Below, one piece after another: positions 45,118 to 54,295 of a stretch of 64,000 nucleotides of DNA. The position numbers and the translations under genes were made by a program. The notes under the pieces are model-generated. The model searched no databases. It was given only the letters and a program-made list of their open reading frames with translations, and was not told the origin of the DNA. The stretch lies in NCBI RefSeq assembly GCF_002000985.1, contig NZ_CP018822.1:1816001-1880000 (forward strand), read 5' to 3'. Source of the DNA: Streptococcus gallolyticus subsp. gallolyticus DSM 16831. Its GTDB lineage: Bacteria; Bacillota; Bacilli; Lactobacillales; Streptococcaceae. Every line of letters begins with the position of its first letter. Within the stretch, counting starts at the first letter, position 1.

Positions 45118-46119
45118 TTAACGTGTTGTGCCACGTGTTGTAAGACCGTGGTTAAGAAGAATTTCTTTTTCTTCGAGTTCCTCTTTGTTCATGATTTTAG
45201 TCAACATACGCATGCTGACAGCACCAAGGTCATAAACTGGTTGGCTGATTGAGCTAAGGTTTGGACGTGTGTATGATGTGATTGGTGAATCATTGCTTGT
45301 GATGATTTCAAAGTCTTCTGGAACTTTTTTGCCAGCTTCGAACAAGCCATTCAACAATCCTGCTGCCAATTCATCTTCGGCAACAAAGGCTGCTGTTGCA
45401 CCAGAATTAATCACACGTTGTGCAAGTTCAAATCCATCTTTATAGTTGTAATTAGCTTCAAAGACAAGACCTTCTTTGAATGATAAGCCATTTTTTTCAA
45501 GACCTTCTTTGTAACCAGCTAAACGCACTTTACCGTTGATATCATCGATAAGTGGACCAGAAACAAAGGCGATTTCTTTATTGTTTTTAGCCAAAATATC
45601 AACAACATCAGCAACGGCTGCTTTGTAGTCAATATTAACACTTGGGAGTTGGTGTTCTAAGTCAACTGTACCCGCAAGTACAACTGGCGTGCGTGAGCGA
45701 GAGAACTCTGCACGAATTTTTTCAGTCAAATGATGTCCCATGAAGATAATACCGTCAACTTGTTTAGCAAACAAGGTGTTAACAACGTTAACTTCCTTAT
45801 CATCATCTTCATCACTTGAAGCAAGTACGATATTGTACTTGTACATAGCGGCAATATCATCAATCCCTTTAGCAAGAATTGAGAAATAGCTGTTAGCAAT
45901 ATTAGGGATAACAACACCTACTGTTGTTGTCTTTTTACTTGCTAAACCGCGGGCAACGGCATTTGGACGATAATCCAAACGATCAATAACTTCAAGGACT
46001 TTTTTACGTGTGTTTTCCTTTACGTTTTTATTGCCATTTACAACACGACTAACTGTTGCCATAGAGACGCCTGCTTCTCGGGCAACGTCATAAATTGTAA
46101 TCGTATCATCAGTGTTCAT
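45118..46119 (-). CDS. ccpA: Catabolite control protein A
   Basis: 333 residues of the LacI/GalR family. The N-terminal helix-turn-helix and hinge (ITIYDVAREAGVSMATVSRVVNGNKNV, YRPNAVARGLASKKT) precede a periplasmic-binding-like core (VGVVIPNIANSYFS). With HPr-Ser-P it binds cre sites and governs carbon catabolite repression. It is divergent from pepQ, the conserved streptococcal arrangement. Cre-like sites in the shared intergenic region suggest self-control. Confidence 0.97.
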   Translation of the reverse strand: MNTDDTITIYDVAREAGVSMATVSRVVNGNKNVKENTRKKVLEVIDRLDYRPNAVARGLASKKTTTVGVVIPNIANSYFSILAKGIDDIAAMYKYNIVLASSDEDDDKEVNVVNTLFAKQVDGIIFMGHHLTEKIRAEFSRSRTPVVLAGTVDLEHQLPSVNIDYKAAVADVVDILAKNNKEIAFVSGPLIDDINGKVRLAGYKEGLEKNGLSFKEGLVFEANYNYKDGFELAQRVINSGATAAFVAEDELAAGLLNGLFEAGKKVPEDFEIITSNDSPITSYTRPNLSSISQPVYDLGAVSMRMLTKIMNKEELEEKEILLNHGLTTRGTTR

Positions 46120-46175
46120 TATTGGACTTCCTTTCTATTTGAAAATTTCGCTTTCACGGATATTTTATCATCTTT

Positions 46176-46189
46176 TGGAAACACTTTCA
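46176..46189. promoter_or_regulatory. cre-like site in the ccpA-pepQ intergenic region
   Basis: TGGAAACACTTTCA differs from the cre consensus only at the central G. It lies 57 bp upstream of ccpA. The 327-bp gap otherwise shows only AT-rich sequence and a second candidate at 46227. Confidence 0.55.
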
Positions 46190-46226
46190 AGGGGTAAGTG
46201 GTCTTTTTTGAAAACTTTTCATATAT

Positions 46227-46240
46227 TGTAAGCGTTTAAT
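46227..46240. promoter_or_regulatory. Second cre-like site between ccpA and pepQ
   Basis: TGTAAGCGTTTAAT matches the left and central parts of the cre consensus but lacks the final CA. Confidence 0.4.
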
Positions 46241-46446
46241 TGGTTGATTTCTGTATCAAACTACTTGAAAAGTCAAAATTTGAGGCTTTTCAAAATAATT
46301 TGTGAAAATTTTCATTAGAATTATGGGAAAACTTCCTTTTATCTCATTTGCTATTTTTTTCTCTATAAGTTCACTTTTTTTGACTCAAGTCTTGATTTTT
46401 TCTACTTTTTTTGAAAAAATGGGGTTAATTAGAAAGAAGGTTTCTC

Positions 46447-47532
46447 ATGTCAAAATTAAATCAAATCCGCTCGTATCTTAGTCAAGAAAAAGCTAATATT
46501 GCTGTTTTTTCTGATCCTGTTACTGTAAATTATTTAACGGGATTTTACTGTGACCCACACGAACGCCAAATGTTCCTTTTTGTGTATAGCGACCGTGAAC
46601 CCGTGCTTTTCGTTCCTGCGCTTGAAGTGGCACGCGCAAGCCAAATCGTCACTTTCCCTGTTTTTGGTTACATGGATTCTGAAAATCCTTGGCAAAAAAT
46701 CAAATCTGTTCTGCCTTCAACTGACAGCGCGAAAGTTTTTGCTGAATTTGACAACCTCAATGTGACAAAATTCCAAGGTTTGCAAACTGTTTTTGACGGA
46801 CGTTTTGAAGACTTGACACCGTTTATTCAAAAAATGCGTCTCATCAAATCACAAGATGAAATCGAAAAAATGCTAATTGCTGGTCAGTTTGCTGATAAAG
46901 CGGTTCAAGTTGGTTTTGATAATATTTCATTAGACAATACAGAGACTGACGTCATTGCCATGATTGAGTTTGAAATGAAAAAACAAGGTGTTGAAAAAAT
47001 GAGTTTTGACACTATGGTCTTAACTGGAAATAATGCTGCTAATCCACACGGTATCCCTGGTACGAACAAAATTGAAAATAACTCACTACTCTTGTTTGAC
47101 CTTGGAACAGATATGCATGGCTACGCTAGTGATATGACGCGTACTGTTGCCGTTGGTAAACCTGACCAATTCAAAAAAGATATTTACGAACTTTGCTTAG
47201 AAGCCCAATTAACAGCTCAAGAATTCATCAAACCTGGTGTTCTTGCTAGCGAAGTTGACGCTGCTGCACGTAATGTCATTGAAAAAGCAGGCTACGGTGA
47301 ATACTTCAACCACCGTCTTGGACATGGTATCGGTATGACTTGCCACGAATTTCCTTCAATCATGGAAGGTAACGATATGGAAATTCAAGAAGGCATGTGC
47401 TTCTCTGTCGAACCTGGCATTTACATCCCTGGAAAAGTTGGCGTACGTATCGAAGATTGCGGACACGTCACAAAATCTGGCTTTGAAGTCTTTACACACA
47501 CACCAAAAGAATTGCTTTATTTTGAAGGATAA
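46447..47532 (+). CDS. pepQ: Xaa-Pro dipeptidase PepQ
   Basis: 361 residues of the M24B family. The N-terminal creatinase-like domain precedes the pita-bread metal site: LLLFDLGTDMHGYASDMTRT (two Asp), HRLGHGIGMTCHEFP (His), FSVEPGIYIPG (Glu) and VRIEDCGHVT (Glu). It cleaves dipeptides with C-terminal proline in the cytoplasm. It is divergent from ccpA and AAGAAGG precedes the ATG. Confidence 0.95.
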   Translation: MSKLNQIRSYLSQEKANIAVFSDPVTVNYLTGFYCDPHERQMFLFVYSDREPVLFVPALEVARASQIVTFPVFGYMDSENPWQKIKSVLPSTDSAKVFAEFDNLNVTKFQGLQTVFDGRFEDLTPFIQKMRLIKSQDEIEKMLIAGQFADKAVQVGFDNISLDNTETDVIAMIEFEMKKQGVEKMSFDTMVLTGNNAANPHGIPGTNKIENNSLLLFDLGTDMHGYASDMTRTVAVGKPDQFKKDIYELCLEAQLTAQEFIKPGVLASEVDAAARNVIEKAGYGEYFNHRLGHGIGMTCHEFPSIMEGNDMEIQEGMCFSVEPGIYIPGKVGVRIEDCGHVTKSGFEVFTHTPKELLYFEG

Positions 47533-47537
47533 TACAC

Positions 47538-47565
47538 AAAAACCAAGCCAAATGGCTTGGTTTTA
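47538..47565. terminator. Bidirectional terminator between pepQ and the SMR gene
   Basis: AAAACCAAGCC and GGCTTGGTTTT form a perfect stem around AAAT, placed between two convergent genes. Confidence 0.85.
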
Positions 47566-47892
47566 TTAATGTCCTGCATTTCCTAATAAGTTAACCATGA
47601 CAACACCAATGATAATCAAAATTAAACCGATAATGCTATAAACATTTAGTGTTTCTTTGAAAATCATTACTGAGATAAAGGCTGTCAAAACTAAACCGAC
47701 AGCTGACCATGTTGCATAAGTTACTCCTAAAGGAATTTTTCGCATTGCCAGTGATAAGAAATAGAAACAAACGCCATAGCTAAGCAGGGCAGAAACGGTT
47801 GGAATAGGCTTTGTAAAACCGTCTGATAATTTCAATAAATTAGTTCCCAATAACTCTCCTAAAATGGCGATAAAAAGATGTAAGTATGACAT
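47566..47892 (-). CDS. Small multidrug resistance (SMR) family transporter
   Basis: 108 residues with four transmembrane helices. The key membrane-embedded Glu is in LFIAILGELLGTNLLKLSDGF (residue 13) and the second signature is GVTYATWSAVG. Members work as antiparallel dimers exchanging protons for quaternary ammonium compounds or guanidinium. The substrate type is not resolved. A single-gene unit. Confidence 0.88.
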   Translation of the reverse strand: MSYLHLFIAILGELLGTNLLKLSDGFTKPIPTVSALLSYGVCFYFLSLAMRKIPLGVTYATWSAVGLVLTAFISVMIFKETLNVYSIIGLILIIIGVVMVNLLGNAGH

Positions 47893-48141
47893 GTCTTTAA
47901 CCTCCTATATGTCATGTTTTTGCTCTAAGAGCTATTATAGCTATCCGTTTTTTAGAAATCTTGGCAAAAGTCATGAGAATTTGTAGTAAAACTGTGGCAG
48001 ACACTTTTTCAGAACCAATAGCCGATAAGTTTAGTCTAGCTTAAAATAAATTTAAAACAAGTCTTGATTTATTTCAATGTCTTGCGTGGTCTTGATTTTA
48101 CTGGTAAAATTGCTTTTAAGAACTTTAAAAAAGAGGCTTCT

Positions 48142-48639
48142 ATGTTTTACAAAACAATGACTTATTGTCCCGAATGTGGGCATCCTTTGGAGAAAAAATT
48201 CTTAAAAGATGAGGGAGATATTCCTTATTGTTCACAATGTGCGAGTTTTCGTTTTCCAGTCTTTAATACGGCAATTAGTGCGATTTTATTTAATGAAAAT
48301 CATGATAAGATTCTCTTGATTAAGCAATATGACATGGCTGAGCATATCTTGCTAGCTGGTTATGTGTCTCAAGGGGAAAATGCCGAGACGACTGTGGCGC
48401 GTGAGATTGGTGAAGAACTTGGTTTAAGGGTTAAATCGTTGACGTTTAACGCCAGTCAGTATTATGAGCGCAGCAATTCACTCATGATTAATTTTGCGGT
48501 AACAGTTACTGGTAATGTGTCACCTAACCACGAAATTGACGATTGGGATTGGTTTTCAATTGAGGAAGCCAAGAGAGCTATCAAAGACGGTTCGCTCGCC
48601 GAAAGTTTTTTACTAGAATTTCTAAAAAAGATAGACTAG
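48142..48639 (+). CDS. Nudix hydrolase with N-terminal zinc ribbon (NudC-like)
   Basis: 165 residues. A zinc ribbon (CPECG and YCSQC) is followed by a complete Nudix box (G-x5-E-x7-REIGEELGL). The combination recalls NADH pyrophosphatase/NudC-type enzymes, so a dinucleotide substrate such as NADH or NAD-capped RNA is possible. The SQPWPFP-type motif of NudC is not seen. I start at 48142 after AAAGAGG; the frame is open to 48064, but no ribosome site supports it. A terminator follows. Confidence 0.88.
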   Translation: MFYKTMTYCPECGHPLEKKFLKDEGDIPYCSQCASFRFPVFNTAISAILFNENHDKILLIKQYDMAEHILLAGYVSQGENAETTVAREIGEELGLRVKSLTFNASQYYERSNSLMINFAVTVTGNVSPNHEIDDWDWFSIEEAKRAIKDGSLAESFLLEFLKKID

Positions 48640-48654
48640 ATTTCATAGGATTCA

Positions 48655-48690
48655 AAAAACTCCTTAGGGCAAATGCCTAAGGAGCTTTTA
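48655..48690 (+). terminator. Terminator between the Nudix and lipoprotein genes
   Basis: CTCCTTAGGGC and GCCTAAGGAG form a strong stem, followed by CTTTTATT; it may serve both convergent genes. Confidence 0.8.
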
Positions 48691-50457
48691 TTATGAACGA
48701 CCGCCTTGGTAGCCTTCGTTAATAAAGGTTTGCCATGGCCATCTCAAGTGTTCTTCCCAAGTGTCACCGAGAATGAAGCCAGATTTAACTGTCACATTGG
48801 TAACATCTTTTGGAGCTTTAATAGCTGATTCAGCTTGCGAATAAACTTTGGTGAAAGTCACATCTTGTCCGTTTATACTTTTGACTTCTGTCTGATTATA
48901 CTGACGTGTTAAATAGATAGTGTTATCAAGCAATTGAAGATTTGTATCAGTTGAGGCATCGTAGCTTGTCGCTGACGCTTCATCAACTAAGCTGCCACCA
49001 TTTGCTTCTGAATAATAGCGTGTTTCACCGTCTATCTCAGCAGATAAAGTATAAGTTGGGGTATTAAAAATCTGTTGCCAATTTTCTAGCCCGTCTAAGC
49101 CATAGATTGTCCATGTTTGTGTGCCTGTCTGACCGCCTGCCATAACATTATAAACATAAACACTAGCAATGCTGTAATCATGCGAAATGTCGTCAACTTT
49201 GTATTCATCCTCATCCCAGGTCAAATGCTTCTTGGCAACATCAACCGTCAGTGTTTGGTAAACTGGGGTATATGCCCAATAAGTATAATTAACATGAATC
49301 GTTGTTCGATTTTTCTTGGTTTCAATCGTAAAATCATCGCCAGCCGTTAGAGTCAAGGTGTCACCATATTGACTTTTCATCGTTAAAGTAAGGTCTTTAG
49401 CTTTCAGCTTAGAGGCATCAAAGCCATTTGCCCAATCAATAATGAGATCATCTGTGTAATCATCACAAAGAACTGGAGTATCATTTTCAGCTGTTGTTGA
49501 CCATTTAGCGACATCATTAGCGTAAATACTTCCGTCATCAACCTCAAAGGTTCTACCGTAACAATAAACATCCGCCGTAAATGTTTCAACACTTACAGGC
49601 AAACCGTTGTATTCTAAACCTGATAATTTAAAATTTAAATGGTAATTACCATTACCGTCGCCACCGATTTCTGACCAGTTGCGACCACCTCCGTTTTCGC
49701 CAAGTTCGTATCCTGAATTGGTTATTTGCAAATCTTCTGGTTCAATGGTGTAGCTGATACTTCCATTTTTCATTTTAGTTGATAAACCTTGGTCGCTATA
49801 GGTGTAATCACTAGTGTAGTAACCGTCTCCTTCTGCCAATACAATGTTAGCAGCCTCAGTATTCATTAAGCTACTGTCTGCTTCTTCACCATCAACTGTG
49901 AATTGGAAAGTAATTTGATTTTCTGTAAATGTTAGACCGTCTTCTTGTGTTACTTCTCCCTCAATAGTGCCGTCAACACTTACTTTTGGAATAACGTATT
50001 TCCCAATTTTAGCACTTATTTCACTATAATGTGCGTGATTGTCGCCAGTTCCTACAATGCTACTGGAGTCTGGCATAATATAAAGATTTGCTCCACCATT
50101 GCTTGAAAATCCTGTGATTTTACTACTATCAATAGTAATGGTAATAGCTGAAGAATCACTATCAACAGCCGTTATTTGAGCAACTCCAGAGGTATCTGTT
50201 AAAGCTTGCTTATCTGATTTCAAAACAAGCCAATCGGTAACGTCTTGACCAGCCTCAGCCACAAACTGCCAAGTGTCTTCTGTAGTCAGCGTAACGCTAT
50301 ATGTGGCATCTTTTGTGATAGAAATGTCATCAGATGTCACTTGATAATAGCTACTTTGCGATTCATTTGTTTGTTTGGATGACTCTTGTTTTCCAGTATT
50401 TGAACATGCGGCAAGCACTGCTAAAACGCTTACAAAAAATAATATACCTTTTTTCAT
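48691..50457 (-). CDS. Large secreted lipoprotein of unknown function
   Basis: 588 residues. The lipobox LAACS lies at the end of the signal peptide, so the protein is lipid-anchored on the outer face of the membrane. The mature part is acidic, rich in Ser, Thr, Asp, Tyr and Trp, and looks all-beta, with several Ig-like or beta-sandwich stretches. No catalytic motif is recognised. It follows the LPXTG Sel1 gene by 28 bp, so the two are probably co-expressed surface proteins. A short copy of its 3' end recurs at 59058. Confidence 0.7.
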   Translation of the reverse strand: MKKGILFFVSVLAVLAACSNTGKQESSKQTNESQSSYYQVTSDDISITKDATYSVTLTTEDTWQFVAEAGQDVTDWLVLKSDKQALTDTSGVAQITAVDSDSSAITITIDSSKITGFSSNGGANLYIMPDSSSIVGTGDNHAHYSEISAKIGKYVIPKVSVDGTIEGEVTQEDGLTFTENQITFQFTVDGEEADSSLMNTEAANIVLAEGDGYYTSDYTYSDQGLSTKMKNGSISYTIEPEDLQITNSGYELGENGGGRNWSEIGGDGNGNYHLNFKLSGLEYNGLPVSVETFTADVYCYGRTFEVDDGSIYANDVAKWSTTAENDTPVLCDDYTDDLIIDWANGFDASKLKAKDLTLTMKSQYGDTLTLTAGDDFTIETKKNRTTIHVNYTYWAYTPVYQTLTVDVAKKHLTWDEDEYKVDDISHDYSIASVYVYNVMAGGQTGTQTWTIYGLDGLENWQQIFNTPTYTLSAEIDGETRYYSEANGGSLVDEASATSYDASTDTNLQLLDNTIYLTRQYNQTEVKSINGQDVTFTKVYSQAESAIKAPKDVTNVTVKSGFILGDTWEEHLRWPWQTFINEGYQGGRS

Positions 50458-50485
50458 AAAGATTCCTACCTAATATTTCTATTTC

Positions 50486-52270
50486 CTACTCATTATTTTT
50501 TTGTTTTAAAAAATAATTTATGGTGAATACTGATAGTATCATAACCAATGCCACTCCAATGAAAGTGAGAGGCTTACTTGATTGGCTACCAGTTTTAGGT
50601 AATGTGTCTAATTGTTTCTTTTGAGGTTCTGAGACAGCGACGTCTGAAGAGGTTTCTTCTAAGGCTATTTGTTCTTTATAGACAACTGCATAGATACTAA
50701 AATGGCTTATTGTAAAGGTTACTTTATTTCCATTTTGAATAACATCGACGGAAGTTAAACTATCATCGTTCGCAACATGATAAAGCGCTGATACTTCGTA
50801 AGTGACTGGCAATATTACTTGAACGGCTTCACTAGGTTGAACCTCATTTCCAGAAGCATCTTGAAGTGTAATATCATAGGCATCATAGTTTAAGTCTTTC
50901 AAGGCAGCTACCGTAGTTCTCATCACAACAACAGTAACTGCATTAGATAGTGCCGCCTGTGTTCCAATTACAGATACGCCTGTGGTAGCATCTGATAATG
51001 TCACAACTTCTTGATTTTCATCACTGCTAGTAGTTTCTGTCGTCGTGTCATCTGTAGTAGTTTGTTGATTTTCTGTCGTTGTCTCAGTGTCATTTGTTCC
51101 TTGAGTTAATCTTTGGATAGCTTCGGTGGCTTCTTGATAAACTTTAAGGGCGGCTTCGTAGCCAGCAACATTACCACCTAAATCCAGATTATCTTGCGCA
51201 GCAGCTTGAGCTTGATAATAATAAGAAAGAGCCTTTTCTAAATCGATTGCTACCCCTAATCCATTTTCGTAAAATCGTCCGAGTGCTAAATAAGTATCTG
51301 GAATTCCTAGCATGGTTGAATGCACATTAGAATCTGATAAAGCTTTTTCGTAATAATAAACAGCTTTGCTATAATCTTGTGCAATTCCTTCTCTGCCATA
51401 TTCATAATACGTTCCCAACTTATAAGCAGCTGTTCCGTCAAACGTTCTACCATTACCAGCAACGGCAATTAAGTAATATTCTTCCGCTAAGGTATAATTG
51501 GGATTTTCCCAAGTGCCGTCATCATGATAAAAACCTGAATCATAAAAATTAGCAGCGTAACGAGGTCCTTTAAAATCTGTCGCTGTTAAATTATCACTTT
51601 GGAAGGATAATAAATAATACTTCAATGCCGTATCATTACTTTGATTAACCCCAGGATAAGTCCCTGTAGCTGCCGCATAAATATTTCCTAAAGCTGTGTA
51701 TCCATTTCCTTTTCCTTGTTCCACAGCCATCACTTCATAAATACTCATAGCAGAAGAAACATTTTGCTCAACACCGTCACCAGCTAGGTAGAGATCAGCT
51801 AATCCTCCCAAACCACGATCTTGTGGATCTTCAAAGAAAAAACTGTCATCGTAATAAATAGCAAAAGCTTGCTCATAGTCTCCTTTTTGACTAGCTGTCA
51901 CACCTGTACGATAGAATGTAAAGATAGCCCCTTGGTCACCGTCGGCAAGGACCTCTGCTTTGTAAGCATTAAGATTATCAATCGCTGTCCTCGCTTCAAC
52001 CAAGCCTTGTTCTTCTGCTGCTTTGTAGTATGCCAAAGCCTTGGCATACCACTGGACAACGCCATCACCCGTTTCGTATTGTTGCCCAAGTGCAAAATAT
52101 TCCTCTGATGATAGTCCATCTTCGACATTTATAGCTAAATTTTCTGCGACTTCCTCTCTTGTTAAAGCTTGAACCGTATGACTGATACCTAGAACCAAAA
52201 TGCCCACAACCAAAATCACCATCAGTTTAACGATGGGTAGTCCATAATGAGATATTATCACTTTCTTCAT
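50486..52270 (-). CDS. LPXTG-anchored Sel1/TPR-repeat surface protein
   Basis: 594 residues. The signal peptide or anchor is followed by Sel1-like repeats over about residues 55-370, with recurring units such as YFALGQQYETGDGV, GLADLYLAGDGVEQ, KLGTYYEYGREGIAQDYSKAVYYYEKAL and LALGRFYENGLGVAIDLEKAL. A Thr/Glu/Asp linker, a beta domain (VSVIGTQAALSNAVTV to ISHFSIYAVVYKEQ) and the sorting signal LPKTGSQ with a hydrophobic tail come last. Sel1 repeats usually scaffold protein complexes; on the cell wall their ligand is unknown. Its start is 56 bp after the PTS gene, behind a hairpin terminator. Confidence 0.8.
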   Translation of the reverse strand: MKKVIISHYGLPIVKLMVILVVGILVLGISHTVQALTREEVAENLAINVEDGLSSEEYFALGQQYETGDGVVQWYAKALAYYKAAEEQGLVEARTAIDNLNAYKAEVLADGDQGAIFTFYRTGVTASQKGDYEQAFAIYYDDSFFFEDPQDRGLGGLADLYLAGDGVEQNVSSAMSIYEVMAVEQGKGNGYTALGNIYAAATGTYPGVNQSNDTALKYYLLSFQSDNLTATDFKGPRYAANFYDSGFYHDDGTWENPNYTLAEEYYLIAVAGNGRTFDGTAAYKLGTYYEYGREGIAQDYSKAVYYYEKALSDSNVHSTMLGIPDTYLALGRFYENGLGVAIDLEKALSYYYQAQAAAQDNLDLGGNVAGYEAALKVYQEATEAIQRLTQGTNDTETTTENQQTTTDDTTTETTSSDENQEVVTLSDATTGVSVIGTQAALSNAVTVVVMRTTVAALKDLNYDAYDITLQDASGNEVQPSEAVQVILPVTYEVSALYHVANDDSLTSVDVIQNGNKVTFTISHFSIYAVVYKEQIALEETSSDVAVSEPQKKQLDTLPKTGSQSSKPLTFIGVALVMILSVFTINYFLKQKNNE

Positions 52271-52284
52271 CTTATTCTCCTTGT

Positions 52285-52322
52285 AAAAAGAAGAGTTAGC
52301 GTAGCGTCGCCAACTCTTTTTT
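52285..52322 (-). terminator. Terminator between the PTS gene and the surface-protein pair
   Basis: AAGAGTTGGCG and CGCTAACTCTT (one G-T pair) followed by CTTTTT on the minus strand. It would limit, but perhaps not abolish, read-through into the Sel1 gene. Confidence 0.75.
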
Positions 52323-52326
52323 GGTT

Positions 52327-54237
52327 TTATTTTAAATTAATAGAGAGTAATGGAGTCGTTGTGTCAACTGTTCCTTGTGTTAATGGTGTTACGGTATCTA
52401 GTTGTTCAGTCTTGGTAACAACGACCATAACTGTTGGGTCATAACCTGCTTTTTTAATGCCATCAAGGTCAAATTCAACAAGAAGGTCACCTTTTTTCAC
52501 TTTCATCCCTTGTTCAACATGACTAGTGAAGTATTGTCCGTTTAAGTTAACCGTATCAACACCAATATGAATGAGAAGTTCATCACCTGCAGTACCTGCT
52601 AATCCTACCGCGTGACCTGTTGGATAGGCAACACGGACGATCGCATCTTCTGGTGCATAGACCTTGCCATCACTTGGAATAACTGCAATACCGTCACCTA
52701 AGAGTAGTTGTGAAAAGACTTGATCGCTAACACCTGTCAAATCAACAGCTTGACCATTTACAGGAGAAACAATTGTCACTTCTTTTGCTTTAGCAGGTGC
52801 TTTTTCTTCTGCTTTTTTTGCTAGTAACGCTGCGCTGTCTTGTTTATCACCAATAACTAAGGCTGATACCAAGGCAATCGCAAAGGCAACAACACCTGAG
52901 ATACAAAGAGCAATAAAGCCGCCATCAATACCGTCAGGATTGATAAATGTTGGGAAGCCAAGAAGTCCGTGAGCTCCGAATGTGTAAAGTTTAGCACCGC
53001 CAAGTCCAGCAATGGCACCACCGACACCAGCTGCAGCAAGACCAGTAACCAAAATCATTTTACGAGGAATCATAACACCGTAAAGTGCTGGTTCACTAAC
53101 ACCAAAGAATGATGAAACGGCTGCCGCAAATGACATTGAACGTGTATCTTTATTTTTAGTACGAAGAGCAACACCAAGTGCAGAACCAAGAACGGCTGGA
53201 GCACCTGAGAAAATCAATGGGTTGATGATATCGTAACCATATTCAGAAACATTGATTTGGAAGAATGGTAGGATTGCCCAGTGAAGCCCGAACATAACCA
53301 AGATAGACCAGAGAGACCCAATCAAGAAACCTGCAATACCAATGTTGAGATTAAGGAGCCACATCACAGCGCTACTCAATAAGTTTTGAAGGACAATTGA
53401 AATTGGACCAATGACAATCAAGCTAGCTGCGCCAGCAACAATCAAGGTACAAAATGGAACAAAGACCATTTTCAAAACATCTGGAATGTGTTTGTTAAAG
53501 AATTTGTAAACATAACTAGCAAACCATGTTACCGCAATAATCGGAATAACGGTACTAGCATAACTTTGAAGAGCAACTGGAATGCCAAGAAATGTTAATT
53601 GATAATCCATTTCAAAAACGGTTCCAGAAAATAGCGTATTAATAGCATCGCCACTAGCAGCTGATACTAAAGTTGGATAGACGAGGAAAGCCCCTAGTGT
53701 CATACCATAGATTTCTTTTAACCCAAAGCGTTTAGCAGCACTCCAACCTAATACAACTGGGAAGAAATAAAATAGTGCATCTGATAAAGCGCTTAGGATA
53801 ATGTAAGTCCCACCCTCAGTTGACATCCAACCAAAAGCACTAAGAAGAGCCAGAACAGCCTTAATCATCCCTGAACCAGATAACATACCCAATACTGGAA
53901 TGAAAATAGAACTAATAAGACCTAAAGCTTTGTTAATGAAACCTTTATCATCTTCTGTATTTGCTGCTGTGCTATCACCCTCGTTCGTTGCAATATCGCC
54001 ATCTTCAATAATAGCATTGTAAACTTTTTCAACGCTCGGTCCGACAACGACTTGGTATTGACCACCTTGTTTGACAACATCGAGGACACCAGACATATTT
54101 TTAATAACGTCGTCGTTAGCTTTGGCTTCGTCTTTTAAAATAAAGCGAACACGTGTGATACAGTGACTAACACTGCTAACATTTTCTTTGCCCCCCACCT
54201 GAGTGAGAATATCTTTTCCTAATTTATTGTAGTCCAT
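52327..54237 (-). CDS. PTS permease, beta-glucoside type, EIIBCA
   Basis: 636 residues with domain order B-C-A. EIIB has the phospho-Cys in VSSVSHCITRVRF (Cys26). EIIC (about 105-460) has about ten membrane segments and the GVSEPALYGV motif. EIIA at the C-terminus has the phospho-His in ELLIHIGVDTVNLNG. It takes up and phosphorylates a glucoside, probably a beta-glucoside. No phospho-beta-glucosidase lies next to it; instead two ceramidase-like genes and an amidohydrolase-like gene precede it, so the substrate may be unusual. AGGAG precedes the ATG. Confidence 0.88.
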   Translation of the reverse strand: MDYNKLGKDILTQVGGKENVSSVSHCITRVRFILKDEAKANDDVIKNMSGVLDVVKQGGQYQVVVGPSVEKVYNAIIEDGDIATNEGDSTAANTEDDKGFINKALGLISSIFIPVLGMLSGSGMIKAVLALLSAFGWMSTEGGTYIILSALSDALFYFFPVVLGWSAAKRFGLKEIYGMTLGAFLVYPTLVSAASGDAINTLFSGTVFEMDYQLTFLGIPVALQSYASTVIPIIAVTWFASYVYKFFNKHIPDVLKMVFVPFCTLIVAGAASLIVIGPISIVLQNLLSSAVMWLLNLNIGIAGFLIGSLWSILVMFGLHWAILPFFQINVSEYGYDIINPLIFSGAPAVLGSALGVALRTKNKDTRSMSFAAAVSSFFGVSEPALYGVMIPRKMILVTGLAAAGVGGAIAGLGGAKLYTFGAHGLLGFPTFINPDGIDGGFIALCISGVVAFAIALVSALVIGDKQDSAALLAKKAEEKAPAKAKEVTIVSPVNGQAVDLTGVSDQVFSQLLLGDGIAVIPSDGKVYAPEDAIVRVAYPTGHAVGLAGTAGDELLIHIGVDTVNLNGQYFTSHVEQGMKVKKGDLLVEFDLDGIKKAGYDPTVMVVVTKTEQLDTVTPLTQGTVDTTTPLLSINLK

Positions 54238-54295
54238 AACTAGAACTCCTATCTAAAATCTTCAATCGACTTCACACAGCCCCGATTACGGCTCG

